A stretch of DNA of 64,000 bases from JADKIH01 sp031417395 (GTDB taxonomy: Bacteria; Bacteroidota; Bacteroidia; AKYH767-A; 2013-40CM-41-45). A program made the position numbers and the translations under genes. The notes under the pieces were generated by a model. It did not search any database. It saw only the letters and a list, made by a program, of their open reading frames with translations, and was not told the origin of the DNA. Each line of letters opens with the position of its first letter. Position 1 is the stretch's first letter. The stretch covers positions 62,001 to 126,000 of the forward strand of contig JANOVM010000062.1 in the NCBI GenBank assembly GCA_031417395.1, in the 5' to 3' direction. Below, piece by piece: positions 1 through 9,226 of the stretch.

Positions 1-992
1 TGACCAAACATTAAAGGATAATCGATAAGTGGTGATGGAATTGGACCCGTTAAGGCTGTTTGTGTTCCATCGCCATTTATTGCTTTTAACTGAACAATGG
101 TAGCATCCAACGGCATACCGAATGAATTCTTTAAGGTTAACGTCAATTTCGGATCATCGAAATAAATTGTTCCTGATTTGATATTGTTGAAAACACCAAG
201 CTCCGAAGTGCCTGAAGGCATCATAAATTCACTTTGTCCGAAATACCCAAAGAGACTTGCAGGTGTAATCTGATCAAATGAAGTTGTTATGTCAAAATTC
301 TTATTTAAAGTATTTAGAGTTGAATTGGAATTGTTAAAGGTAATCGTGTAGATAATATTCACTCGATTCGGTGTACCGTTAATATTTGTCTTCATATTGT
401 AATCAGACAAATCGGAAACATCCTGAACATTAACTGACTGATTGGTATATGCATTAAACGGAATATCTTTTGTAAAGGGTTGTCCGTTTTTTGTAGCACC
501 GGGAATGGAAATATTCAAGACCCCATCGTGAGGAATATCGGAGCTAATATTTATTCTCAGATCGCCTTTACGGAATGTTAAAGAATCAATTTGCTCACTG
601 TTAGAAAAGGTCAGCGGCATAACAAACGGAGCTACTTTTGTTATACTTCCATTTTGATAGATTGTACTACTATCCGAATAGCTTAACAAAAGCGTCTGAG
701 CATTTGATTCGTCTGCAGGGGCAAAAAATTCATACCCATGCCTGGAATAAATGTTAGAAGTGTAAACCAGGTTGACCGTATGGTCATTGTTTACCGAAAT
801 CATTCCATTTCCATTTGCACCGGTAATATCACCGATAGAAAGTTCTGAATGAATTAGCGGTACAGCAAATTCCGGATTCAGTTCATTTGAAGTAACTTTG
901 TTGAAGTCAAAATCTTCCTGTTTCATACAGCTGCCTAGCAGTAATGCAAACATGGAGAAGATTACAAGAGTTTTTCTTTGTAGAATTTTCAT
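1..992 (-). CDS. Putative outer-membrane-associated lipoprotein, 3' end outside window
   Basis: The frame is open from an ATG at 992-990 to the window edge, so at least 330 residues are present and the stop lies outside. The N-terminus reads MKILQRKTLVIF..ALLLGSC, a signal peptide with a lipobox whose lipidated cysteine is residue 22; a lipoprotein is therefore expected. The rest is Ser/Thr/Asn-rich and looks beta-rich and secreted, with no catalytic motif I recognise. About 260 bp without genes separates it from the rnhB fragment. It may be a surface-exposed Bacteroidota lipoprotein; its function is unknown. Confidence 0.75.
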   Translation of the reverse strand, partial: MKILQRKTLVIFSMFALLLGSCMKQEDFDFNKVTSNELNPEFAVPLIHSELSIGDITGANGNGMISVNNDHTVNLVYTSNIYSRHGYEFFAPADESNAQTLLLSYSDSSTIYQNGSITKVAPFVMPLTFSNSEQIDSLTFRKGDLRINISSDIPHDGVLNISIPGATKNGQPFTKDIPFNAYTNQSVNVQDVSDLSDYNMKTNINGTPNRVNIIYTITFNNSNSTLNTLNKNFDITTSFDQITPASLFGYFGQSEFMMPSGTSELGVFNNIKSGTIYFDDPKLTLTLKNSFGMPLDATIVQLKAINGDGTQTALTGPIPSPLIDYPLMFG

Positions 993-1251
993 TGTTTCGT
1001 GTTTTATGAGGGGCTTTTCCCTGAACACTCATTACGGCTTCAATTCGGCGTTGTTTTCAGATAAATAGCAAGAATATTACACGCGAACAATGATGAGGAA
1101 GTTGTATTAATCCATTTTTTTTAGAAAAAATAAATATTTCAATTGATTATTAATTGAAAATCTTTCAGAAATGGTTTTGAAAAAAATCAAAAAAAAATTC
1201 GGGAAAAGACAAATTTTTTAAATATTTTCTTTCTAAATGAATAAAAGGAAG

Positions 1252-1480
1252 CTATTTTTCAAATTCAAATTTTAGCTGGGATTCTGAAACAGTAAAGGTT
1301 TTTCGGTGAAAAGGCGATAGTCCGGATGCAAAAATTGCTTTTCTATGCTGAAGCGTGCCATATCCTTTATTGTTTTTCCAATTATACACAGGAAAATCTG
1401 CGTCAAGGGCATCCATGAAATCGTCGCGATAGGTTTTGGCAAGGACGGAAGCAGCAGCAATTGACATGTAAATGCCATCT
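1252..1480 (-). pseudogene. Duplicated, truncated 3' end of rnhB (RNase HII)
   Basis: This reading frame encodes the last ~76 residues of RNase HII (GDGIYMSIAAASVLAKTYRD... to the stop). It is about 95% identical at the DNA level to the end of the intact rnhB at 7381-7986: I count roughly 12 differences in ~230 bp. The match stops sharply at ..GCCATCT, where an insertion-sequence left end begins. The first residues of the apparent ORF (MRKS) come from the IS end. The fragment lacks the DEAGRG active-site strand, so it cannot be functional. It is a duplicated gene tail produced by IS-associated rearrangement. Confidence 0.85.
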
Positions 1481-1542
1481 CCTGACTTCCGCACTTTTAT
1501 TTTTCATTTTTGTGGTTTACTAATTATTAACACCTTACGTCT
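1481..1542 (+). mobile_element. Left-end remnant of the IS1634-like element
   Basis: The 62 bp starting CCTGACTTCCGCACTTTTAT match the left end of the complete IS at 5733-5794 with one mismatch, then diverge at ..CTTACGTCT. No transposase sequence follows. The remnant sits directly against the truncated rnhB copy, showing that an IS copy once interrupted rnhB sequence here. It overlaps by 2 bp the start of a dispersed 41-nt element (1541-1581). Confidence 0.85.
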
Positions 1543-1581
1543 ATGAAGTCACATGAAATATGGTATTGGTCGGATGCTTAC
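1541..1581 (-). repeat. 41-nt dispersed element, copy A
   Basis: Read on the minus strand this segment is GTAAGCATCCGACCAA, then CATATT, then TCATAG at the same spacing as in 32103-32143. The first 16 nt are identical in both copies and the whole 41 nt aligns without gaps at roughly 75%. Here it lies between the stop of the 1603-3072 gene and the break of the IS remnant. Confidence 0.6.
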
Positions 1582-1602
1582 AAAGTAATTTCAAAATGCA
1601 TT

Positions 1603-3072
1603 TTAATGTTGTACAATTAACTTACATTTTGAAGAATTATTGATATCAATAAAATATATGCCATTAGCTATGTTCGATGTATTTATTGAATCAAAATAAT
1701 TAAATACTTTTCTGGCGAGTACTAACTCACCAATAGAATTAAATATTCTAAAAGTAGAACCAATTGGAAAGTATCCACTAATATTTAATGTCTCGTTAGT
1801 TGGGTTTGGAAATATTTTAAATTCATTCTTGCAAAAAGCATTCTTTATTTCATTGGTTAAACTATCACAAGTACTTCCTGTTATTGGTCCTAATGAATAA
1901 TTGGGATTATTAGGCAAACTCCAGTAAGTACGTTTACCACCAAGTTGAAAACTAAATGGTTGAAAATTGCAAGCGGCACCAATACTATCCGGAAAATTAA
2001 TCACTCCTAAATTTTCATTATATTGATTACGGCAGCTGTCTGGATATCGCCAACCAAAATCGTAAAGGCAAGTAAAATAAATTTTATTATCTGGTCCGAT
2101 CCGAAAATTACCGCCGCTTGCAGGAACGGCAGCAGAGTAAATTGTTTGAATTGTGTTCGATGGATTAGAATCAGCAAGATTGATTTGTAACAATTCCAAT
2201 GTTCCACCAAGGTTATTTGTGTTACCAATATATAAAAAGTTTTCATTAGGCGAAAACTCGCAACCAAATAAAGCAAGTTGCGGTATTACGTTAATTGGAA
2301 TTGGATTATTGATTGTCCCCGAGCACCTATCAAAATTGTAAACTTCAACAGTACCAGTCCGGCTTACAACTGCAATTTTATTTCCTGTTTTAGATACGGT
2401 TGCTGTTGTTGTAATTGTTGTTGTGACAGTTCCAATATTCTGCTCCATTGGACCAAAAATGGTATCTGGAGTAACTAAGAAAGAAACAAATCGATTCATA
2501 CTTGTTCCATTTCTTACAATTATCCACCAGTCTCTACCATTTGCATGTTTTACTGTTGAAATACCATATTCTAATGAATCATTTGTAATTGGTAATTTTA
2601 CATTTTTAATTAATACTCTTCCAGTATCATTATTGTAATGTGGTTCAACTATTGAATAGTAAAGGCCGGCATTATTTCCATACTCCCATTGAAATAAGTA
2701 AAATATGCTATCACTTCCTGGCTTATTTACAAATGTTAAGCCATTATAACCAGCACGTCCAATCAATGAATCTCCATGAAGCATAACTCCATGATATTTA
2801 TTTTGAATAACTACTGTTCTATTATATCCCTGCACATAGAGAGGAATATATGGAGTAAATGAATACATCAATAATCCAGATGAATCACCAACAGACGAAC
2901 AACTATAGGGACTATCCATTAAAGAGGAGATAGGAGCAGGCATTGACAAATTTGAAAAGTCAATGCCTGCACTGTCTCCAAAACACCACACTCGATTCCA
3001 ATCCTGACCTTTAATTTCGGTAGTAGGGAAATAGAGAATAGCGTATAGAATCAATTTAATTCTAAACTTCAT
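1603..3072 (-). CDS. T9SS-exported beta-propeller-like protein
   Basis: The product has 489 residues. A hydrophobic N-terminus (KFRIKLILYAILYF) ends in a signal-peptide-like stretch. The C-terminal ~75 residues form a type A T9SS sorting domain: KIFPNPTNETLNISG, then GELV and NGIYFIDI. The middle contains repeated strand-rich segments such as TVEVYNFD, FSPNENFLYIGN and RIGPDNKIYF, typical of WD40-like propellers found in Bacteroidota surface proteins. The start is 3 bp after the stop of the upstream 3076-5637 gene, so the two are probably co-transcribed. It lies between an IS remnant and a complete IS and seems more AT-rich than the flanking core genes, which suggests acquisition. No enzymatic motif was seen. 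Confidence 0.8.
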   Translation of the reverse strand: MKFRIKLILYAILYFPTTEIKGQDWNRVWCFGDSAGIDFSNLSMPAPISSLMDSPYSCSSVGDSSGLLMYSFTPYIPLYVQGYNRTVVIQNKYHGVMLHGDSLIGRAGYNGLTFVNKPGSDSIFYLFQWEYGNNAGLYYSIVEPHYNNDTGRVLIKNVKLPITNDSLEYGISTVKHANGRDWWIIVRNGTSMNRFVSFLVTPDTIFGPMEQNIGTVTTTITTTATVSKTGNKIAVVSRTGTVEVYNFDRCSGTINNPIPINVIPQLALFGCEFSPNENFLYIGNTNNLGGTLELLQINLADSNPSNTIQTIYSAAVPASGGNFRIGPDNKIYFTCLYDFGWRYPDSCRNQYNENLGVINFPDSIGAACNFQPFSFQLGGKRTYWSLPNNPNYSLGPITGSTCDSLTNEIKNAFCKNEFKIFPNPTNETLNISGYFPIGSTFRIFNSIGELVLARKVFNYFDSINTSNIANGIYFIDINNSSKCKLIVQH

Positions 3073-3075
3073 TCT

Positions 3076-5637
3076 TTAGTTTACAACTGATAATTTACCA
3101 TTTTTCGTGGTGTTTCCGGAAGTTGAAGATATTCTATAGGAATACAAACCAATAGGCAGTTCTAAATTAATTGTTGTATTTGGAGCTATTGAATTGACTT
3201 GTTTTATTTTGGAGCCCTTTGTATCAAAAATTTCTATATTATAGTAAGATTCATCACCAGATATCTGCAAAGTACTAGTTGTGGGATTAGGATAAAGTTT
3301 AATATTACTAACGTTTTGATTTTTCTGGATAAATCTACCTCTACGTTCTTCACTACAACCTACTTCATCATCAATTTCAACATGAAGTAATTCTCGAGCC
3401 CAATGAACCGACTTACCACCATGAATTGAATTTTGACATGCAATTTCTTCAATTAGTTCAACATCTTCAGGATCAATTAGGGCAAGATTATAGCTGTAAT
3501 TACCGGCAATTTTCATTCCTAGAATAATGTTTAACATAGATATTGTGTTTTCTTCAATAGTATTTCCAGGGTCAAATTCACTAAGTAATTCAGTGGCATC
3601 ATCAAATTCCGATTCAAAATTTTCTACAGATGGATTAAGAATTATTAGTTCTGCCCTTACCAACTTGCCGATATTTTCATCGTACAAATTGTCAAACCAT
3701 GAATCATATTCCTCAGCGTTCATCCAATCTTCGTGATTGATAATAAAAGTCCTAAAGAGGCTTGCCTTAGAGTTATATAGTGCATCATTTTCATATTCGT
3801 CATAATCGTCATCAAAACTTATTGTTTCAAAGACTATTGGATCAACATCTCTAGAAACTGCGAAATTTGATACACCGGGAACCGAACATATACTTCCTGA
3901 ATAAGTAATAGAATATAAAAAAATATCAGGGGAATTGGTTTGTGGCCAATACTGATTCGACCATGAAGTTCCCACCGAATTAAAATTGTAGTACCAATCT
4001 ATTTGATTCGTGTATGCATCTATTCTTTGATAATTTGTTGATGCATTCCAAGTATTCTGTGTAGCAGTAGACGGGTCTCCTTGGGCAGACATAGTTGTGG
4101 GCCCCCCTCCACTAGATCCCAATCTCATTGCGTAATTACAATCTATCATATGATTGCATTCTAGTTGTGCTCCGACACTATTATCTCTAATATAAAAGCC
4201 AATCATAGAAGTTGTATTATGATCTTCTAAATGATTTAAAGAAAATTTATCATCGTAAGTCATATCAATACCTCGAATTCCAATTACATGAGTAGATACA
4301 TCATCATCATATCGATGCACTTCGTTACTTAAAACTTTCATTTTTTGGCAATCTAGAAGGTCAATACCAACATATGTTGTATTAGGAACTGCGTCTGGTA
4401 CACTTATGGAATTATCAACTAAAACACAATTTGATTGCAAGTATTCAGCATAAATTCCACGATGACAATTCCAAATGTCATTGTTATCAATTGTAATATT
4501 TCTAGTAATTGAGCCAATAGAATTTACTCTAATTCCGTAATCATTAAGGAAAGTTAAATTATCTTGATCATTGATATGATTATTTGAAATTTGTCCATCA
4601 TTTATGTTCCATGCATTTTGTAGGTCTATTGCAGCTATAGCAGTATTGAAAAATATATTTCCATCAATATCCAAATCTACAGAATAAGGCACTTGATTTT
4701 GAAATCGTATGCCAATTGAACTACAATCGTTAAATTCGTTCGAATAAATTATAGGATTATAGCTGTCATATATAAGAACGCCTACATCATTAATATTATT
4801 GAATATATTTTTCTCATAGTCACCACTTCCACCGATTGTTGCACTATAAGTATTTGATGAGCTACTTCCAGTTAAATAACCAGTGCATATAATTCCATCC
4901 CAACAATGATCAAATTGGTTATTTTGTACCACGCAGTCAGTTCTCTGGAATCCAATAGCAACAGACCCAAGATTGTCAAAAAAATTTTGCCCTTGGATTG
5001 GATCACCAATGTTTATAGAAGTATTATTATCAATTATAACTATTCCTTCGTAACTACGCTGGCCATTGAACGGTGAGAGAAGGTAAGTTCCTGTGCCAGG
5101 GCTGTTATAACTTGAGTAACAAGTTATCTCAGAATCATAAAATTCTAACGTGCTATTAGGCGCAGAGTCTTCAATGCGGATTCCCTGAACACACCGATTT
5201 ATTTGTGAATTAATAACTCTTATGCCATTATTGCCCGTTACATTTATTGCTATAAATGCGTCCTCGATTACCGAACCTCCTTTTACTTCAAGACTTAAAG
5301 GATAACTTCCCAGGTTTGTAGAATTTGGAAGATCAATGCCTCCCCAAACATACGTTGTACATGCTTCAATATGGACGTTATCAAGAGTAAGTTTTTTACC
5401 TGCGTCAATTGTAATTGATGAGCCCAAATCCATAAGAATATGGCAATTCGAAAAAGTAAAATCTGAATTAACTGTAAACGTACCAGAAATGCTCACTGTA
5501 TTAGACCAGCCACTCGTTGTATAGCTAGCACCAATTGCATTTGTATTGTTAGCTGGTATAGAATATGTAGCCGTGCAGGTTGCACCTACTCTATAACTTA
5601 GCATTATAGCAATTACGAATATTAAATATTTTTTCAT
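3076..5637 (-). CDS. T9SS-exported right-handed beta-helix protein
   Basis: I place the start at the ATG at 5637 because MKKYLIFVIAIMLSYRVGA is a clean signal peptide; an in-frame upstream ATG at 5670 would only add 11 residues. The product is 853 residues. Residues ~60-520 carry many short Asn/Gly/Ile-rich turns (e.g. IDNNDIWNCHRGIYAE, GIRVINSQINRC) typical of parallel beta-helix proteins (pectate-lyase-like/NosD-like repeats). The C-terminus is a T9SS type A sorting domain (IKLYPNPTTSTLQISG, then GLYSYRI). The first gene of a two-gene unit with the propeller protein. It is probably a secreted adhesin or a carbohydrate-active protein; no catalytic residues could be assigned. Confidence 0.8.
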   Translation of the reverse strand: MKKYLIFVIAIMLSYRVGATCTATYSIPANNTNAIGASYTTSGWSNTVSISGTFTVNSDFTFSNCHILMDLGSSITIDAGKKLTLDNVHIEACTTYVWGGIDLPNSTNLGSYPLSLEVKGGSVIEDAFIAINVTGNNGIRVINSQINRCVQGIRIEDSAPNSTLEFYDSEITCYSSYNSPGTGTYLLSPFNGQRSYEGIVIIDNNTSINIGDPIQGQNFFDNLGSVAIGFQRTDCVVQNNQFDHCWDGIICTGYLTGSSSSNTYSATIGGSGDYEKNIFNNINDVGVLIYDSYNPIIYSNEFNDCSSIGIRFQNQVPYSVDLDIDGNIFFNTAIAAIDLQNAWNINDGQISNNHINDQDNLTFLNDYGIRVNSIGSITRNITIDNNDIWNCHRGIYAEYLQSNCVLVDNSISVPDAVPNTTYVGIDLLDCQKMKVLSNEVHRYDDDVSTHVIGIRGIDMTYDDKFSLNHLEDHNTTSMIGFYIRDNSVGAQLECNHMIDCNYAMRLGSSGGGPTTMSAQGDPSTATQNTWNASTNYQRIDAYTNQIDWYYNFNSVGTSWSNQYWPQTNSPDIFLYSITYSGSICSVPGVSNFAVSRDVDPIVFETISFDDDYDEYENDALYNSKASLFRTFIINHEDWMNAEEYDSWFDNLYDENIGKLVRAELIILNPSVENFESEFDDATELLSEFDPGNTIEENTISMLNIILGMKIAGNYSYNLALIDPEDVELIEEIACQNSIHGGKSVHWARELLHVEIDDEVGCSEERRGRFIQKNQNVSNIKLYPNPTTSTLQISGDESYYNIEIFDTKGSKIKQVNSIAPNTTINLELPIGLYSYRISSTSGNTTKNGKLSVVN

Positions 5638-5732
5638 GATAATTATGTTTTTAGCACTGTATGTCTTCAATACAAAATTGTACTTATAGCTAGATAGTGT
5701 TTTCTGTTAATTCAAATATACGTTAATTTTTT

Positions 5733-7371
5733 CCTGACTTCCCCACTTTTATTTTTCATTTTTGTGGTTTACTAATTATTAACACCTTACGTCTGTTTTT
5801 TTTTGGTTTTGGTGTTAATCTTTGCCTTTTACCTTTGTTTGCGTGTTTATCAGAAAGCTAAAATCACCCAACGGCAAATTATATGTTCAGGTTGTAGATA
5901 AAAGTTCAGGTAGTTACTCCGTTTTAAAAAGTTTTGGTGGTACTACTGATCCTTTCCGCTTGGAATCTTTATTTGCGAAGGCACAACAATGGATTGATAA
6001 ACAGTTAGGCATTCAGGAATTCGATTTTTCTAATTCTGATGCTGCTCTAGAATTATTTAGTGAGTCAATAACTTCAATGAAGAGGATTGGTTACGATCTA
6101 TTGTTGGGTCGTATCTTTAATGAGATCGGTTTTAATAAAATTAAAGATGAATACTTCAAAGAGCTTGTATTGGCAAGAGTTGCTTTTCCAAAAGGCAAAT
6201 TGAAAACCACTGAATATCTTTATCGATACAAACAAATTGATTGGGATGAAGATCAACTTTATCGGTACTTAGATAAATTATATAATACTCATAAAGATCT
6301 TATTCAACAGATCAGTTATGATCATACGAAGAAAATATTAAACGACAAGATCAGCGTTGTCTTTTATGTCGTGACTACTCTTTATTTTGAAATTGATCAG
6401 GAAGATGATCTTCGAAAAACCGATTTCAGTAAGGAGGGTAAACACCAAAATCCACAGATCGTTTTAGGTCTACTGGTAATTAAGAACGGCTACCCTTTAG
6501 CCTATGAAATATTCGAGGGTAACAAATTTGAAGGTCACACCATGCTTCCGGTTATCGAAGCATTTAAAACAAAATACAAATTCAATCAACTGATCATTAT
6601 TGCTGATAGCGGCTTGCTTTCAAACAGCAATATAGAAGAACTGCAAAACAAGGACTATGAGTTTATCTTGGGAGCAAGAATAAAAAATGAAAGCAAAGGA
6701 ATAAAAGCAAAAATTTTGTCGCTCACATTAAAAAATGGTGAAAGTGCCTTAATTGAAAAAGATGAATTAAAATTAATTGTTACTTATTCCGATGACCGAG
6801 CTAAGAAAGATCGCTATAATCAAGAGAAAGGTTTGAGGAAACTAGAAAAACAAATTCGAAGGGACAATTAACCAAGGCAAGCATTAACAATCGAGGTTAT
6901 AATAAGTTCTTAAAATTAGAAGGTAAAATAACAGTAAGCATTGATACAGAAAAACTCAAAGCCGATAGCCGTTGGGATGGATTGAAGGGATATTTGTCAA
7001 ATGCAAAGTTATCCAAAGAAGAGATTATTGAAAACTATCAACACCTATGGCACATCGAGAAAGCATTTCGAATTGTAAAGACAGATTTAAAGATCAGGCC
7101 GGTTTATCATCGCCTTGGACGTAGAATTGAAGCTCATATTTGTAGATCCTTTGCTGCATACAAACTCTACAAGGAACTAGAACGGCAACTTTATGAAATG
7201 AAATCTAACTTAAGTCCGATGAAAGCAATCGAAATTGCTGAAAATATATTCCAAGTAACAATACGACTCCCTCAAAGCGGGAAGATTCTTACTAAAACCC
7301 TGCTTCTTACCCATGAACAAAAACCCTTAAGCTCTATTTTTCAATTTGGGTGTTAAAATGCGGAAGTCAGG
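5733..7371 (+). mobile_element. Complete IS1634-like insertion sequence, 1,639 bp
   Basis: The left end is CCTGACTTCCCCACTTTT and the right end, read on the other strand, is CCTGACTTCCGCATTTT: terminal inverted repeats of about 17 bp with two mismatches. The element contains one transposase gene, broken into two frames. No direct target repeat is visible: the left flank is AATTTTTT and the right flank AAAAGGAA. This fits a recombination history rather than a simple insertion. The right end is 9 bp from the stop of intact rnhB. Confidence 0.85.
5840..7356 (+). pseudogene. IS1634-family DDE transposase, frameshifted and active-site mutated
   Basis: The GTG at 5840 gives the family-like N-terminus VFIRKLKSPNGK; a TTG at 5822 is an alternative start. 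Frame 1 runs to a stop at 6871. The continuation (GQLTKASINNRGYNKFLKLE... to 7356) is in the -1 frame. One G missing from the GGG run at 6861-6863 would restore a ~505-residue protein. Conserved family blocks are present: FSKEGKHQNPQIVLGLLV, IIIADSGLLS, and the IEKAFRIVKTDLKIRP block that carries the third acidic residue. From memory of the family, the first catalytic Asp lies in FYDVTTLYF; here the codon at 6368-6370 is GTC (FYVVTTLYF). Two independent lesions suggest a dead transposase, although a sequencing error at the G run cannot be excluded. Confidence 0.85.
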
Positions 7372-7380
7372 AAAAGGAAA

Positions 7381-7986
7381 CTATTTGTCAAATTTAAATT
7401 TGAGCTGCGATTCTGAAACAGTAAAGGTTTTTCTGTGAAAAGGCGATAATCCGGTTGCAAAAATTGCTTTTCTATGCTGAAGCGTGCCGTATCCTTTATT
7501 GTTTTTCCAATTATATACAGGAAAATCTGCGTCAAGGGCATCCATGAAATCGTCGCGATAGGTTTTAGCAAGGACGGAAGCAGCAGCAATTGACATGTAT
7601 ATGCCATCTCCTCCAATTACACATTGATGGTCTATTCCCGGAAATTTTTTAAAACGATTGCCGTCTATGAGTAAAAGTTCCGGTGCTATCTTAAGTTGCC
7701 TGACTGCTCGATGCATGGCAAGAAAAGAAGCGTTGAGTATATTAATAGAATCGATTTCTTCGTGTGTAGCGGATGCAACTGTCCAGCTCAATGCTTCTTT
7801 TTCTATTATTGGCCGAAGTTTGTGACGGACTTCTTTGGATAATTTTTTAGAATCGTTTAGTAATTCATTTTTAAAATCAGGCGGAAGAATGACAGCAGCT
7901 GCAAATACAGGTCCTGCCAGACAGCCGCGACCTGCTTCATCGCAACCGGATTCTACCAGATGTTTTTGATAATATTGCTTTAGCAT
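7381..7986 (-). CDS. rnhB: Ribonuclease HII
   Basis: The enzyme cleaves the RNA strand of RNA/DNA hybrids and misincorporated ribonucleotides in the cytoplasm. The product has 201 residues, normal for the family. The active-site motif GCDEAGRGCLAGP gives the DE pair near residues 16-17; the further acidic residues are in LLLIDGN and in the AKTYRD block. Its 3' end has been duplicated at 1252-1480 and an IS lies 9 bp beyond the stop, but the gene is intact. A consensus -7 box ends only 4 bp upstream of the ATG, so the transcript may have little or no leader. The glycosyltransferase gene upstream is on the same strand, 30 bp away. Confidence 0.95.
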   Translation of the reverse strand: MLKQYYQKHLVESGCDEAGRGCLAGPVFAAAVILPPDFKNELLNDSKKLSKEVRHKLRPIIEKEALSWTVASATHEEIDSINILNASFLAMHRAVRQLKIAPELLLIDGNRFKKFPGIDHQCVIGGDGIYMSIAAASVLAKTYRDDFMDALDADFPVYNWKNNKGYGTLQHRKAIFATGLSPFHRKTFTVSESQLKFKFDK

Positions 7987-7990
7987 TGAT

Positions 7991-7998
7991 CAAAGTTA
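7991..7998 (-). promoter_or_regulatory. -7 box TAACTTTG upstream of rnhB
   Basis: On the minus strand TAACTTTG is a perfect match to the Bacteroidota -7 consensus TAnnTTTG. It ends 4 bp before the ATG of rnhB, which would place the transcript start at or next to the start codon. I saw no TTG at the usual -33 spacing. Confidence 0.4.
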
Positions 7999-8016
7999 TT
8001 TTTCATTAAATGAATA

Positions 8017-9135
8017 TTAGAGCCTTTCAACACTTTGCCAGAGATCATCAGCCGTTTTTTGCCATGAAAAATTCTTATGTCTGGCAAGTCCTTTCTCAAT
8101 TAGTGTATTTCTTAATAGGGGATCACCATAAATTTTTTGCATGGCTTCAGCAATTGAATCCGGTGAAAATGGATTGCATAGCACAGCAGCATTTCCGGCA
8201 ATTTCCGGCATAGAAGTTACATTAGAAGTAATAACAGGCACACCGCTGCGCATGGCTTCTAATAAAGGAATTCCAAATCCTTCAAAAGTGCAAACGTATG
8301 TTAATGCAAAAGCGGATGCTGTTATATTAAGGAGCTCCTCCGACGATACCCGGCCGGTAATAATTACTTCTTCCTTAAACTTCATTCCATTAAGTGTATC
8401 TTCCATTTCTTTTGTCCACCACCTTTTTTGTCCAACAAGAAGAAGCTGCAGGTTAGAAGATGTAGAATTTTTAAAAATATCGAAGGCCTGTAAAAGATTA
8501 GCAATATTTTTTCTTTGGTGTAAGGCACCGACAAATAAGAAGTAGGGCTTATCTCTTGAAAAGGAATGCATGGTTTTAATTTTTACTGCATCACTTACCG
8601 GTTTAAAACTTTCATTGACGCCATTATAAACGACATCAATTTTTTTCGGATCTGTTCCGTAACAATTTACTATATCACTTTTAGTAAACTCAGAAACTGC
8701 TGCAATCCGTTTTGCATTATTTACAAATTTTGGAAAGTAGTATCTATAGTATAACCGATTAAAGAAAGGAAGGTCTTTGGGGTAATGTTCAAAATTCAAA
8801 TCGTGAATAACGGCAAGTGATGGTATTTTTGATGACAGGGACAAATAACCATCCGTGCTAATAAAAAGATCCGGTTTGTATTTTTTAAATATTCCGGGCA
8901 GACTCCATTCATACCATGCATACCAAAGCAAAGGATGACGTGCCGGTGGAAAAGCTACAACAGGGGTAATGTTTTTTGAAAAAAGAAAGGACTCATCAAA
9001 TGGCCTGTCGAAAATGAAAATAAACTCGTGTTGAGAATGCCGTACGGTAAGCCTTTTCATGGTTTCATAAGTAAAATTCCCAATGCCTTCCATTTTTCCC
9101 GGTAAAAGCATTCTGGTATTTACTGCAATTCTCAT
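8017..9135 (-). CDS. Family 4 (GT-B fold) glycosyltransferase
   Basis: The 372-residue protein has the two-domain GT-B layout. The C-terminal domain carries PYFLFVGALHQRKNI, typical of retaining GT4 enzymes, and the nucleotide-sugar-binding E-x7-E motif EGFGIPLLEAMRSGVP. It probably transfers mannose or a similar sugar to a lipid-linked glycan or LPS at the cytoplasmic side of the membrane. The neighbourhood, with LpxD-like, Wzz, Wzx and O-antigen ligase genes within 8 kb, supports a role in surface polysaccharide synthesis. The donor and acceptor cannot be read from the sequence. A 7/8 match to the -7 box (TACATTCG, 9140-9147) lies 4 bp upstream of the start. Confidence 0.88.
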   Translation of the reverse strand: MRIAVNTRMLLPGKMEGIGNFTYETMKRLTVRHSQHEFIFIFDRPFDESFLFSKNITPVVAFPPARHPLLWYAWYEWSLPGIFKKYKPDLFISTDGYLSLSSKIPSLAVIHDLNFEHYPKDLPFFNRLYYRYYFPKFVNNAKRIAAVSEFTKSDIVNCYGTDPKKIDVVYNGVNESFKPVSDAVKIKTMHSFSRDKPYFLFVGALHQRKNIANLLQAFDIFKNSTSSNLQLLLVGQKRWWTKEMEDTLNGMKFKEEVIITGRVSSEELLNITASAFALTYVCTFEGFGIPLLEAMRSGVPVITSNVTSMPEIAGNAAVLCNPFSPDSIAEAMQKIYGDPLLRNTLIEKGLARHKNFSWQKTADDLWQSVERL

Positions 9136-9218
9136 GGTGCGAATGTAATAATTAATAAAGATGTTGATAAATAGCCTGCCATTAGGCTGCTTAAACTTCT
9201 CCCTCTGTCCAAAATCAT

Positions 9219-9226
9219 TATTTTTG
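9219..9226 (+). promoter_or_regulatory. -7 box TATTTTTG upstream of lpxD-like gene
   Basis: The octamer matches TAnnTTTG and ends 5 bp before the ATG at 9232. As at rnhB, this would give an almost leaderless transcript. No clear TTG was seen at the -33 position. Confidence 0.35.

Noticed and set aside
6840..6990. Programmed -1 frameshift in the transposase
   Set aside because: The GGG context is not a typical slippery heptamer, IS1634 elements do not need frameshifting as far as I know, and the active-site Asp is also lost, so a disabling mutation or sequencing error is more likely.
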